Origin: Bradyrhizobium oropedii
GTDB taxonomy: Bacteria; Pseudomonadota; Alphaproteobacteria; Rhizobiales; Xanthobacteraceae
Direction of reading: 5' to 3'
Length of the DNA stretch: 64,000 bases
NCBI RefSeq assembly: GCF_020889685.1
Contig: NZ_JACMYO010000008.1
Span: 1-64,000, forward strand
The notes under the pieces were generated by a model. It was not told the DNA's origin and made no database searches. It worked only from the letters and a program-made list of their open reading frames with translations. Positions within the stretch are counted from its first letter, which is position 1; every line of letters starts with the position of its first letter. Both the position numbers and the translations under genes were made by a program. Positions 1-8,795 of the stretch are shown here, piece by piece.

Positions 1-117
1 CGACCAGGGGACGCTCGCGCCGCGCAAGGCGCCGGGTGCCGGCGCCGGGCGCGCTCTGACCTGATCTTGCGTCGCGGTCGACGAGCCGTTTGACGACACA
101 ACACGGGACTTGAACCG

Positions 118-1041
118 ATGACAATCTCCAGCGATCCGCGGCAGTGGCAGATCGGCATGCTCGGCTATGGCGAGGTCGGCCGCATCCTGGCTGAGGATCT
201 ACGCAAGCAGAATGTGAAGGTCTCCGCCTACGATATCAAGCTCGACCGCGCGCAGGGGGCGCCGCTGCGCACGCACGCGGCGGAGATCGGCGTCGCGCTC
301 GCGCAATCCCATGCCGATCTCGCGGCGCGGGCGGATTTCATCATCTCGGCGGTGACGGCGAGCCAGGCGGTGCCGGTGGCGGAGGCTTGCGCGCCCGCGA
401 TCCGCAAGGGCGCCTGGTTTCTCGATTTCAATTCGGCCTCGCCCGGCGCCAAGCAACGCGCGGCGAACCGCATCGACGGCGCCGGCGGCCGCTATGTCGA
501 GGGCGCGGTGATGACCTCGCTGCCGCCGTACCGGATCAAGGTGCCGCTGCTGCTCGGCGGCCAGGGCGCGCGGGAACTGGCGCCGCTGCTGCTCGCGCTC
601 GGCTTCGCGGCGAGGGTTACGAGCGACGAGCTTGGCGTGTCCTCAGCGGTGAAGATGTGCCGCAGCATCATGATCAAGGGGCTGGAAGCGATGGTGATCG
701 AGAGCTTCACCACCGCACGCGCCTATGGCGTCGAGGATGCGGTGCTCGCCTCGCTCAAGGAGACCTTTCCCGGCATCGACTGGGAGAAGCAGGGTGCCTA
801 TTTGTTCCAGCGGGTGATCGAGCACGGCCGCCGCCGTGCCGAGGAGGTGCGCGAGGTGGCGGAGACCGTGCGCGAGGCCGGGCTGACGCCGTGGTCGGCG
901 TCAGGCACCGCCGAGCGGCAGGGCTGGATCGCCGATCTTGCCGACGAGGGCGTGTTCGGACCGAAGGGAACGCCGGACTTCGCCCGCAGTCCCGATTGGC
1001 GCATCGAAGCCGACCGGATTCTCGCGCGCATCAAGTCCTGA
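118..1041 (+). CDS. NAD(P)-dependent oxidoreductase with DUF1932 C-terminal domain
   Basis: This 307-aa cytosolic protein resembles 6-phosphogluconate/beta-hydroxyacid dehydrogenases. An N-terminal Rossmann fold carries the dinucleotide motif GYGEVG (about residues 16-21). The C-terminal half, from about residue 175 (VKMCRSIMIKG), matches the all-helical DUF1932 type; the Lys in that stretch is the likely catalytic lysine. The ATG lies 12 nt after a weak GGGA ribosome site. An SDR enzyme follows 84 nt downstream on the same strand, so the two probably act together in oxidising a hydroxylated substrate. The substrate cannot be read from the sequence. The family call is good, the specific reaction unknown. 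Confidence 0.85.
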   Translation: MTISSDPRQWQIGMLGYGEVGRILAEDLRKQNVKVSAYDIKLDRAQGAPLRTHAAEIGVALAQSHADLAARADFIISAVTASQAVPVAEACAPAIRKGAWFLDFNSASPGAKQRAANRIDGAGGRYVEGAVMTSLPPYRIKVPLLLGGQGARELAPLLLALGFAARVTSDELGVSSAVKMCRSIMIKGLEAMVIESFTTARAYGVEDAVLASLKETFPGIDWEKQGAYLFQRVIEHGRRRAEEVREVAETVREAGLTPWSASGTAERQGWIADLADEGVFGPKGTPDFARSPDWRIEADRILARIKS

Positions 1042-1125
1042 GGTCGCGCGGAGAATCCGCCGCGTTCCCTGCCGGCGCGCAATGCGCTATTGCTCCGTGA
1101 ACAGTTTTGCTCTGGAGGCACTCCC

Positions 1126-1908
1126 ATGAAGAATTCCGGCAAGGTCGTCGCCATCACCGGCGCGGCGCGCGGCATCGGCAAGGCTTGCGCCGCGCGCTTC
1201 CTGTCCGATGGCGCCAGGGTCGTCATCTCGGATGTCGACGCTGCCGGGCTCGTCCACGCCGCCCGCGAGCTCGGACATGAGGATCGGTTGCGGGCCGTCG
1301 AAGCTGATGTCAGCAAGCGCGCCGATGTCGATCGCATCGTCGCCACGGCGGTGAAGGAGTTCGGCCGGCTCGACGTCATGGTCAACAATGCCGGCGTCGC
1401 GCGTAACCGCGATTTCCTCGACATCAGCGAGGCCGAGTTCGACGACGTGATGGGGATCAACCTCAAGGGCGCGTTCTTCGGCGTCCAGGCCGCGGCGCGC
1501 CAGATGATCGCGCAGGGCGGTGGCGGCGTCGTCGTCAACATGTCCTCGGTCAACGCGCTGCTCGCGATCCCCTCGCTTGCGACCTACGCGATGTCCAAGG
1601 GCGCGATGAAGCAGCTCACCTCGGTGGCTGCGGTGGCACTGGCGCCGCACGGCATTCGCGTCGTGGCGGTCGGGCCCGGCACGATCCTGACCGAGATGGT
1701 GGCAACCGCAATCTTCTCGTCGGAGGACGCGCGGCGCAGCGTGCTGTCGCGTACGCCGGCCGGCCGCTGCGGCGAGCCGAGCGAGGTCGCCTCCGTCGTG
1801 GCCTTCCTCGCCAGCGACGACGCCTCCTATATCACCGGCCAGACCATTTATCCGGACGGCGGGCGGTTGATCCTCAATTACACCGTGCCGGTGCACGAGA
1901 AGAAGTAG
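1126..1908 (+). CDS. SDR family oxidoreductase
   Basis: A classical short-chain dehydrogenase/reductase of 260 aa. It shows the cofactor motif TGAARGIG near the N-terminus, the NNAG motif, the active-site Ser in NMSSVNA and the Tyr-x3-Lys pair in YAMSKGA, and it ends with the usual SDR C-terminal segment (ITGQTIYPDGG). The ATG at 1126 is preferred over an in-frame TTG at 1090 because a GGAG ribosome site lies 8 nt upstream and the shorter protein begins exactly at the SDR fold. It probably forms a two-gene unit with the DUF1932 dehydrogenase upstream. The substrate is unknown. Confidence 0.9.
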   Translation: MKNSGKVVAITGAARGIGKACAARFLSDGARVVISDVDAAGLVHAARELGHEDRLRAVEADVSKRADVDRIVATAVKEFGRLDVMVNNAGVARNRDFLDISEAEFDDVMGINLKGAFFGVQAAARQMIAQGGGGVVVNMSSVNALLAIPSLATYAMSKGAMKQLTSVAAVALAPHGIRVVAVGPGTILTEMVATAIFSSEDARRSVLSRTPAGRCGEPSEVASVVAFLASDDASYITGQTIYPDGGRLILNYTVPVHEKK

Positions 1909-1992
1909 GGCGCTGCCAAAATATCGAAAACAACCCCATGCAAAGTAGCCACCGGCGGCCGGCGGTCGACCAGGCTGAGCATCGTCTCCCTT

Positions 1993-2117
1993 CGTCATTC
2001 CGGGGCGTGCGAAGCACGAGCCCGGAATCCATCGCGCTGCATAGATTGTGGTGGAATGGATTCCGGGCTCTCGCTTCGCGAGCCCTCAGGTGTGCAATTG
2101 CGCACCGGGGAATGACG
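1993..2117. repeat. Palindromic intergenic repeat, CGTCATTCCGGGG family, copy 1
   Basis: The outer arms are CGTCATTCCGGGGC and a matching GGGGAATGACG. Inner arms carry CCCGGAATCCAT and ATGGATTCCGGGC. A sub-block containing GCAATTGCGCACCGGGGAA is inserted before the right arm, and the copy at 36796-36897 has it too. The element sits between the convergent SDR and enoyl-CoA hydratase genes, where a bidirectional hairpin could end transcription. Confidence 0.85.
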
Positions 2118-2203
2118 AGCGGATGGAGGCGCGTCACCCCAGCCACTACACCTGTCATCGCCCGGTTGAAGCCCGGCGATGACAGGTCAAAATGAGGACG
2201 TCG

Positions 2204-3016
2204 CTACCGGCCCTTGAACTGCGGCTTGCGCTTTTCCATGAAGGCGTTGCGGCCTTCGCGGAAATCGGCGCTGTCCATGCAATCGATGCCGATCTGCCGG
2301 ATCGCGGCCATGTCGCGATCTGCGGGATCCTTCAGCACCTGCGCGATGGTGATCTTGGCGGCCTTGATCGCCAGCGGCGCGTTGCCCGAAATGGTGCGCG
2401 CGATTTCCATGGTCGCGTCCCAAAGCTCGGCATCCGGCAGCACACGATCGACGAGGCCGATCCGCAGCGCTTCCGCGGAGTCGATCCGCATGCCGGTATA
2501 CATGATCAGTCGGGCCCAGGACGGGCCGACCAGCGACACCAGATGGCGCAAGCCGTCATAGCCATAGGCGATGCCGAGCTTGGCGGCGGGAATGCCGAAC
2601 TGGCCGCTTGCGCCGGAGATGCGGATGTCGGTCAGCATCGCGACCTGCATGCCGCCGCCGAGACAGAAGCCGCGGATGCAGGCGATCGTCGGCTTCGGGT
2701 AGTCGGCGAGCAAAGCGCGCTGGGCGGCGCTGCGCCGTGAATATTCCTCGGAGGCTTCCGCGTTATGGCGGGTCTTCTCGAACTGGCTGATATCGGCGCC
2801 TGACACGAAAGCCTTGTCGCCGGCGCCGACCAGGACCACGACACGGACAGCCGGATCGTCGCGCAGGGCGATCAGCGCCTCGCCGAGCCCTTCCCACATC
2901 TCCAGCGACATCGCATTGCGCTTGTCGGGATTGTTGAAGGTGATGACGCCGACGCCGTCGACCACGCTTTGCAGGATCTTGCCGTCGGCAAGCGACTTGT
3001 CTGAGATGTTTGGCAT
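2204..3016 (-). CDS. Enoyl-CoA hydratase/isomerase (crotonase) family protein
   Basis: A crotonase-superfamily enzyme of 270 aa. The CoA/oxyanion-hole segments are visible as KAFVSGADISQFE (about residues 70-82) and IRGFCLGGGMQVAML (about 115-129), and the C-terminus has the usual NAFMEKRKPQFKGR tail. The ATG at 3016 is chosen; upstream in-frame codons encode an unrelated Pro/Ala-rich stretch. The gene faces the SDR gene across a palindromic repeat. Crotonases hydrate or isomerise acyl-CoAs in beta-oxidation or aromatic-acid catabolism; which reaction this one performs cannot be assigned. Confidence 0.88.
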   Translation of the reverse strand: MPNISDKSLADGKILQSVVDGVGVITFNNPDKRNAMSLEMWEGLGEALIALRDDPAVRVVVLVGAGDKAFVSGADISQFEKTRHNAEASEEYSRRSAAQRALLADYPKPTIACIRGFCLGGGMQVAMLTDIRISGASGQFGIPAAKLGIAYGYDGLRHLVSLVGPSWARLIMYTGMRIDSAEALRIGLVDRVLPDAELWDATMEIARTISGNAPLAIKAAKITIAQVLKDPADRDMAAIRQIGIDCMDSADFREGRNAFMEKRKPQFKGR

Positions 3017-3425
3017 ATGAGGATCCGGTCTGATTTCGGCCAAGGCTGGCTTCAAGGTTGAGGCTGGGATCAAGGCTAGCACCCGGTTGCGAGCCGAGGC
3101 AGCCGGTTTAGGGCACGGCGCGATTGCATCGGCGTGCGGCAAATCTCCCGGTAGTTGTACGGCTCGCAAAATAAACTGACGCGAAAGGGTTGCGCCATAG
3201 AGTGCGCCGCCCGCGCTCTGTCCCGGCTTAACTTTTTCCTAGTCTTTCGACGGTATGACTGTACGCACCTGCGCGCCAGGACGATGCGCGACGCGCTGGG
3301 ACGCAACCAGCAGCCTTCCCGCTGGTATCGCGTCGGTAACGGATGTCCCCGCCACCAGACCGACCATGGATCTCGGTCAACCCCAGACCTCCGTGCACTC
3401 AGATCGCCTCGGGCGAGGTCCAGTC
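3017..3425. other. Intergenic region between divergent crotonase and PilZ genes
   Basis: No convincing gene, RNA or repeat is visible. An in-frame extension of the PilZ gene back to ATG 3255 or ATG 3366 is possible but lacks a good ribosome site. The region presumably holds the promoters of the two divergent genes. Confidence 0.5.
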
Positions 3426-4079
3426 GTGTCTGTCGAAAAGTTTCTCAAGCAACGCGCGGTCAGGATCATCGTCAACGGCAGCTACACGCTGCCGAACTGG
3501 TACGATGCGCAGGGCAAGCTGCGTACCTTCGCCTGCCGCACCACGCGCGTCTCGCCGTTCCGGATGATCGTGGACGTGCCTGTCGTCGGCAAGATCGGCG
3601 ACCGGCTGACATCGTATTTCGAGGAGTTCGGCAAGTTCGAAGGCTGCATCACCGACACGATGAGCGGCAGCTTCCTGCTCGAGCTCGAGATGACGCATGC
3701 CAAGCGCGAGAAGTTCGCCGACAAGCTGACCTGGATCGAGAAGAAGCAAAAGGATCCGAGCGTCCGCGAGGCGCGCAACAATCCGCGGTTCGTGCCGGTC
3801 GCGCCGCATGCGATGCTGACGCTGGCGGACGGCACCATGCAGAGCTGCTTCATCATCGACATGTCGCTGTCGGGCGCGGCGGTGTCCTCCGAGGTGCAGC
3901 CGCCGATCGGCATGCCGCTTGCGATCGGCGCCTGCGTCGGGCGCGTGGTGCGGCATCTGCCGAACGGCTTCGCCATCAAGTTCGTCGAGACCTACAAGCA
4001 GAGCGAGTTGGCTCGCCTGATCGCGCGCAAATCCAAGGAACTACTGGTGGTGTCCGCCGACGCGGACCCTGTTGCCTGA
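3426..4079 (+). CDS. PilZ domain-containing protein
   Basis: The C-terminal half contains a PilZ domain: the RNNPRF N-motif (about residues 118-123) is followed by a DMSLSG segment of the (D/N)xSxxG type about 30 residues later, together the c-di-GMP-binding signature. The N-terminal half (from VSVEKFLKQRAVRIIVNG) looks like a second, degenerate PilZ-like or YcgR-N-like beta-domain. GTG 3426 is chosen because GAGG lies 7 nt upstream; ATG 3366 or ATG 3255 would add 20 or 57 residues. It likely acts as a cytosolic c-di-GMP receptor, in keeping with two GGDEF-EAL genes in the window. Start uncertain, domain call good. Confidence 0.8.
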   Translation: MSVEKFLKQRAVRIIVNGSYTLPNWYDAQGKLRTFACRTTRVSPFRMIVDVPVVGKIGDRLTSYFEEFGKFEGCITDTMSGSFLLELEMTHAKREKFADKLTWIEKKQKDPSVREARNNPRFVPVAPHAMLTLADGTMQSCFIIDMSLSGAAVSSEVQPPIGMPLAIGACVGRVVRHLPNGFAIKFVETYKQSELARLIARKSKELLVVSADADPVA

Positions 4080-4101
4080 CGGCCGGACGCCGCCGGCATC
4101 G

Positions 4102-4806
4102 CTACGTCATTTCTTCCGGATCATCGGCTGCGCGCATGCGCGAGACATTTTCCTCGGTCGCCGCCGTACCGGCCGCCGCGATCGCGATTTCCCGCGCCAG
4201 ATTGGTGCATTCAGCCCATAGCAGGAAGAACACCAGCGGCGGCCGCTCGCCCGCCTCCAGCATCTGCCGGCAGCGCTCCGCCGCGCCATCGATCGCCCAC
4301 CATTGCCGGGCGACCACCATGACCTTGCGGAAACTTCGCAATGTGCCGGAGAATTTTTGCGGATCGGCGCTCACGAGGGCGCCGCAATGGTTCAGCCAGT
4401 TCAGCGCCGCATAGATCGAGATTCCGTAGTCCTCGATCGCGGTGCCCGTGAAATCCACCACGGTGTTGTCGTGCGCGCGCTGGCGCAGGAAGGCATCGAT
4501 CATCTCGGGTTGACGGGACGGATCGGTCAGCAGCGAGGTGTCTTGTCGCGGCACCATCGGAATATAGCGCATCGCTTCGAGCCGGGTGTGCTCCCAGATC
4601 GCTCTGTTATCGCCGAGCAGGTCGCCGGACTTGCGCTTGCAGGCGGGATAGACCAGCACGCCGTTGTCGGCGAGATCCAGATAGCGCGGCACCACCTTGT
4701 CGAGCGCGGCGAGAAACGCGCAGGGATCGGTGAGGCCGCGCAAGTCGCTGGCGGCGTCCTCCGCGGGTGAAGGCTTGTTGACGCGTGTCCAGCCGAAATT
4801 GGCCAT
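4102..4806 (-). CDS. Conserved hypothetical protein, cytosolic
   Basis: A 234-aa protein that I do not recognise. It has no signal peptide and no clear membrane span. It is rich in Trp, Arg and acidic residues, has a central NWLNHCGAL segment, and a C-terminal Ala-rich helix (REIAIAAAGTAATEEN) that could be amphipathic. ATG 4806 is chosen because the residues upstream are low-complexity and a GGGG ribosome-like stretch precedes it. The gene converges on the PilZ gene with a 22-nt gap. Codon usage matches the neighbours, so it is probably a real gene. Confidence 0.7.
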   Translation of the reverse strand: MANFGWTRVNKPSPAEDAASDLRGLTDPCAFLAALDKVVPRYLDLADNGVLVYPACKRKSGDLLGDNRAIWEHTRLEAMRYIPMVPRQDTSLLTDPSRQPEMIDAFLRQRAHDNTVVDFTGTAIEDYGISIYAALNWLNHCGALVSADPQKFSGTLRSFRKVMVVARQWWAIDGAAERCRQMLEAGERPPLVFFLLWAECTNLAREIAIAAAGTAATEENVSRMRAADDPEEMT

Positions 4807-4991
4807 CCCCGGGCGCCCCGATCTCAACCTGTGCGTCAGGTTAGAGGGAAATTGCGGCGATGCAAATGCGGCATTTGCGGTCACGCGGCAGCGCGTGCCT
4901 GCTGCTGCCGGTTGACGTAGGAAACCGCCGCGCCTAGCTCATGGTTAATCGGGCGCAACGCAGGTTGCTGCCGCCGTCGGGATTGATCGCC

Positions 4992-5612
4992 ATGACTGCA
5001 TCTGATCGCCAATCGCATTGGCAGACCGTCTACCAGACCAAGGGTGAGCGGCAGGTGAGCTGGTCGCAGGCCGACCCGCAGCCATCGCTCGGCCTGATCG
5101 AATCCATCGCGCCGGGCCGCGACGCGGCGATCATCGACGTCGGGGGCGGGGCCTCGCGCCTCGTCGATGCGCTGCTCACGAGTGGTTTCCACGATCTGAC
5201 GGTGCTCGACCTCTCCGAGGCGGCGCTGGCGAGCGCGCGGGAGCGGATCGGCGGAACGGGCGCCAAAGTACGTTGGATCGCTGATGATGCGACGGTGTGG
5301 CAGCCGCAGCAGGCCTTCGACATCTGGCACGATCGTGCAGCATTTCATTTTCTCGTCGAGGAGACCGATCGCGTGGCCTATCTCGACCGGCTGCATCGCG
5401 GCGTCAGGGCGGGCGGCCACGCCGTGATCGGCACCTTCGCGCTGGACGGTCCGGAGAAATGCAGCGGTCTGCCGGTAGCGCGCTATGATCCCGCAACGCT
5501 CAGCCGGACCATTGGTCCGGCGTTCGAGCTGATCGCCGAGGTGCCGCATCGGCACGTCACGCCCTGGGGCGCGACGCAGTCGTTCCAGTTCAGTGTGCTG
5601 CGGCGGAAGTGA
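4992..5612 (+). CDS. Class I SAM-dependent methyltransferase
   Basis: A 206-aa Rossmann-type methyltransferase. The SAM-binding motif I is [15 protein letters not shown] (about residues 44-58) and motif II is [27 protein letters not shown] segment corresponds to motif IV. The N-terminal [16 protein letters not shown] stretch is typical of small methyltransferases annotated as trans-aconitate or thiopurine-like. ATG 4992 fits that family's start; an upstream in-frame codon at 4941 would add 17 unlikely residues. The next gene starts 23 nt downstream, so the two are probably cotranscribed. The methyl acceptor is unknown. Confidence 0.85.
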   Translation: MTASDRQSHWQTVYQTKGERQVSWSQADPQPSLGLIESIAPGRDAAIIDVGGGASRLVDALLTSGFHDLTVLDLSEAALASARERIGGTGAKVRWIADDATVWQPQQAFDIWHDRAAFHFLVEETDRVAYLDRLHRGVRAGGHAVIGTFALDGPEKCSGLPVARYDPATLSRTIGPAFELIAEVPHRHVTPWGATQSFQFSVLRRK

Positions 5613-5635
5613 CACATCGCCGAAGGAGAGATGAG

Positions 5636-6046
5636 ATGACGGACGCGCCACGGACGATCGGCGAGATCGCGAGCTACCACGCCCATGTCTACTACGACCC
5701 CGCGACCAGCCGCGGCGAGGCCGAGCGGCTGCGCAACTGGATGGGCGAGCGCTTCCTGGTCACCCTCGGGCGCTGGCACGACGTCAAGGTCGGCCCGCAC
5801 GATCAGGCCATGTACCAGGTGGCGTTTGCGGCCGAGCTGTTTCCGACGCTGGTGCCATGGCTGATGCTGAACCATGGCAGCCTGAGCATCCTGGTCCATC
5901 CCAACACGACCAATCCGCGCCGCGATCATCGCGACGATCCGCTCTGGATCGGCACGCCGCTTGCCGTCCATGCCGACAAGCTGCCCGAAGAGGCCGAGAT
6001 GGAGCAGGCGCCGGTGCCGAACACGTCGCCGACATTGCGCCACTGA
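5636..6046 (+). CDS. DOPA 4,5-dioxygenase family protein
   Basis: A 136-aa protein of the DOPA-dioxygenase-like family, recognised from the N-terminal [10 protein letters not shown] motif, the [20 protein letters not shown] block and the [13 protein letters not shown] block. The His residues in these blocks are the expected metal ligands. An AAGGAGAG ribosome site lies a few nt before the ATG; an earlier ATG at 5631 is immediately out of frame. Family members cleave catechol rings in pigment pathways, but most bacterial homologues are uncharacterised, so the substrate is open. Probably cotranscribed with the methyltransferase. Confidence 0.82.
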   Translation: MTDAPRTIGEIASYHAHVYYDPATSRGEAERLRNWMGERFLVTLGRWHDVKVGPHDQAMYQVAFAAELFPTLVPWLMLNHGSLSILVHPNTTNPRRDHRDDPLWIGTPLAVHADKLPEEAEMEQAPVPNTSPTLRH

Positions 6047-6192
6047 GCCTCGCCGCGGGATCGTCGGCATGCGTAAAGTTTGACGCAATTGTACTACAAC
6101 CAAGTCGTTTCAAACTCATCGCGTTTTGCAACGTGAGGTTAAGCCGCCATTCCTAGGCTTACCCGACAATTTCAGGGTCGGGCGCATTGGGC

Positions 6193-8574
6193 ATGTTTTT
6201 TTCGTTTCGAAGCTGGTCACTGTGGCGCGTGGTGGGGCCTCTGCTAGCCATCGTGCTGCTGATGGGCGGCCTGACGGCTGGCAGCCTGCAGGTGATGTCC
6301 GCGGTGCGGGCCTATGTTGCCGGCGAGAGCCTCTGGTCGAAGGGCCAGAAGGACGCCATTCACGACCTCCAAATCTATATCAGCACCGGCGCGCCGCTCT
6401 ATCTGCAGAAGTTCGATGCCGCGATCGCGGTGCCGCTGGCCGATCGCACGGCGCGGCGCGCCCTGGAAGCGCCAGGCAACAACGATGCCGTGGCCCGGGT
6501 CGCGTTTGCCAAGGCAGGCAATCATGATGACGATATTGGCGGCCTGATCTGGCTGTTCAAATATTTCCGCAAGATGCACCACGTTGCCGGCGCGGTGACG
6601 GCATGGCGCAATTCGGATGCGCTGCTCGATCAGCTGATCGAGATCAGGAACGATGCCGCGAACGACGCCGCGCTGCACGATCCGTCGGCTGCGACCATCA
6701 AGCATTGGGCCGAGCGGATCGGAACGGTCGACGCCGCGATGACCACGCTCGCCGTCGATTTCTCCGATCATCTGGGGAAGGCGTCGCGTCAGGTCTCTGC
6801 GCTGCTGCTGCTGGTCAATCTCGTGATCGCGGCCTGCCTTGCCGGGATCGTGCTGGTCCATACGCGGCGGATGCTGTGGCGGCGCTGGCTTGCCGAGACC
6901 GCGCTTGCCGTCGAGAAGGAGCGCGCCCAGCTCACGCTGGCTTCGATCGGCGACGCCGTCATCGTCACCACGCCGGACGATCGCGTCGGCTACATGAACG
7001 CCGCCGCGCAGCGGCTGATCACGTTGGGGCAGGACGTGACCGGCTGGCAGCTTTCATCGCTGTTCAGCATCGCCGAGCAGCCGGTGCAGGGATCGTTCCA
7101 GAGCGCGGATGTCGATGGCGAAAGCCGCCCGCAGCAGCGGCTGCTGGTCCGCGCGGATCATTCCAGCGTGCCGGTCTCGGTGGTCGAGACCCCGATCGTG
7201 CACGCCGGCGAGCCCGCCGGCCGCGTCATGATCATTCACGACATGACCGCCGAGCGGCGGCTGGTCGAGGAATTGGCGTGGGCCGCCTCCCATGACGCGC
7301 TCACCGGGCTCGCAAACCGGCGGCAATTCGAGTTCGAGCTGCACAAGACGATGTCGGGCTCGCCGGTCGCCGGCGCCGATCTGATGCTGATCGACCTCGA
7401 TCAGTTCAAGATCGTCAACGACACCTGCGGCCACATGGCGGGCGACCGGCTGCTGAAGCAGGTGGCGAGGTTGCTGGCGGCCGAGGTCGGCGGCAGCGGG
7501 CTGGTCGCGCGGCTTGGCGGCGACGAGTTCGGCATTCTGCTGCGCGACGACGGCTCCGCCGCGCATGAGGCCGCTGCCGACGTCGCGGAGCGGATCAGGG
7601 CGGTGGTCGAGCAGTCGAGCTTCGTCCATGAGGGCTCGAGCTTCCGGATCAGCGCGAGCATCGGCCTGGTCGGGCTCGCCGATAGCGCCGGCGTGCAGGA
7701 CGCGTTGCGGCTCGCCGACGTCGCCTGTTTCCTCGCCAAGGACAAGGGACGCAACCGCGTCCAGGAGCACCGTCCGTCGGATACCGGCATGGCGGTCCGT
7801 GTTGCCGAGATGAGCTGGGTTAATCGCATCCGCAAGGGATTGGACGAGGGCCGCTTCTGCCTTTACGAGCAGGAGATTCGCCCGCTGAATGGTACGCTGA
7901 AGCGCAACGACCGCCGCGAGCTGCTGCTGCGCCTGCGCGACGAAAGCGGCGCCCTGGTGCCGCCCGGCAGCTTCCTGCCCGCGGCCGAACGCTACGGGCT
8001 GATGCCGCTGATCGATCGCTGGGTGGTTCGTCGTGCCTTCGAGATCATCGCCGAGCGCAAGCATCACCCGCGCAAGATTGCGAGCTACGCCATCAATCTC
8101 TCCGGCGCCACCATCGGTGACGGCGACTTCGTCGACTTCGTCGCAGGGCTGTTCGCGCAGCACGACGTTTCGCCGGCCTTGGTGTGTTTCGAGATCACCG
8201 AGACCAGCGCAATCTCCAATCTCGACGAGGCGCAGAAGTTCATCGCGCGGTTGCGCGAGATCGGCTGCAGCTTCTCGCTCGACGATTTCGGCACCGGCAT
8301 GTCCTCGATCGCCTATCTGAAGCACCTGCCGGTCGACATCATCAAGATCGACGGTTCGTTCGTGAAGGAGATCCTGAACAGCAAGGTCGATCGCGCGATG
8401 GTCGAGATGATCACCAAGACCGCGAAGATCATGCAGAAGCAGGTGGTCGCGGAATTCGTCGAGAGCCTCGCGATCCTGGACGAGCTGCGCCAGATCGGGG
8501 TCGACTACGCCCAGGGTTATGCGATCGGGAAGCCGGTCCCGGTCCTCACCCTCTGGGAGGAAAAGATCGCTTGA
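6193..8574 (+). CDS. Membrane PAS-GGDEF-EAL c-di-GMP signalling protein
   Basis: A 793-aa protein. An N-terminal membrane anchor (about residues 9-30) is followed by a periplasmic sensor region (about 31-195), a second TM segment (about 198-220), a PAS-like region (about 240-350), a GGDEF domain with intact RLGGDEF near residue 442, and an EAL domain. The EAL signature is ELLLR (near 575) rather than EALLR, keeping the metal-binding Glu, and the downstream DDFGTG motif is intact. No RxxD inhibitory site precedes GGDEF. The protein may make and degrade c-di-GMP in response to a periplasmic signal. ATG 6193 is used; a TTG lies two codons upstream. A terminator-like hairpin follows the stop. Confidence 0.92.
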   Translation: MFFSFRSWSLWRVVGPLLAIVLLMGGLTAGSLQVMSAVRAYVAGESLWSKGQKDAIHDLQIYISTGAPLYLQKFDAAIAVPLADRTARRALEAPGNNDAVARVAFAKAGNHDDDIGGLIWLFKYFRKMHHVAGAVTAWRNSDALLDQLIEIRNDAANDAALHDPSAATIKHWAERIGTVDAAMTTLAVDFSDHLGKASRQVSALLLLVNLVIAACLAGIVLVHTRRMLWRRWLAETALAVEKERAQLTLASIGDAVIVTTPDDRVGYMNAAAQRLITLGQDVTGWQLSSLFSIAEQPVQGSFQSADVDGESRPQQRLLVRADHSSVPVSVVETPIVHAGEPAGRVMIIHDMTAERRLVEELAWAASHDALTGLANRRQFEFELHKTMSGSPVAGADLMLIDLDQFKIVNDTCGHMAGDRLLKQVARLLAAEVGGSGLVARLGGDEFGILLRDDGSAAHEAAADVAERIRAVVEQSSFVHEGSSFRISASIGLVGLADSAGVQDALRLADVACFLAKDKGRNRVQEHRPSDTGMAVRVAEMSWVNRIRKGLDEGRFCLYEQEIRPLNGTLKRNDRRELLLRLRDESGALVPPGSFLPAAERYGLMPLIDRWVVRRAFEIIAERKHHPRKIASYAINLSGATIGDGDFVDFVAGLFAQHDVSPALVCFEITETSAISNLDEAQKFIARLREIGCSFSLDDFGTGMSSIAYLKHLPVDIIKIDGSFVKEILNSKVDRAMVEMITKTAKIMQKQVVAEFVESLAILDELRQIGVDYAQGYAIGKPVPVLTLWEEKIA

Positions 8575-8586
8575 GTCGCCGGAATT

Positions 8587-8607
8587 GTCCCGAATCGGGA
8601 CTGTTTT
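8587..8607 (+). terminator. Candidate intrinsic terminator after GGDEF-EAL gene
   Basis: A short inverted repeat GTCCCGAATCGGGAC followed by TGTTTT begins 13 nt after the stop codon of the GGDEF-EAL gene. The stem is only 5-7 bp, so this is a modest prediction. Confidence 0.5.
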
Positions 8608-8795
8608 GGCCGTTTCAGCCCGTCCAGGGCTGATTCAAGGCTGATTCCCCGGCACTTTCCATCCGAAAAACGTTTAAAAAACCTGTCGTTGCCGGCTTCG
8701 TCTCGATTATGCCTTACTCTAATTCCCTGATATGATGAGTGATCGGTGAATCCCACGTGGGCCGGGTAACAGGCTCCAGAGCACCGAACTTGGGG

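Noticed and set aside
2..64. Possible 3-prime end of an upstream gene at the window start
   Set aside because: Only 20 codons are visible, more than one frame is open, and none carries a recognisable motif.
6193..8574. Degenerate EAL domain (ELL instead of EAL) suggesting an inactive phosphodiesterase
   Set aside because: The metal-binding Glu is kept and DDFGTG is intact; ELL variants occur in active enzymes, so inactivity cannot be claimed.
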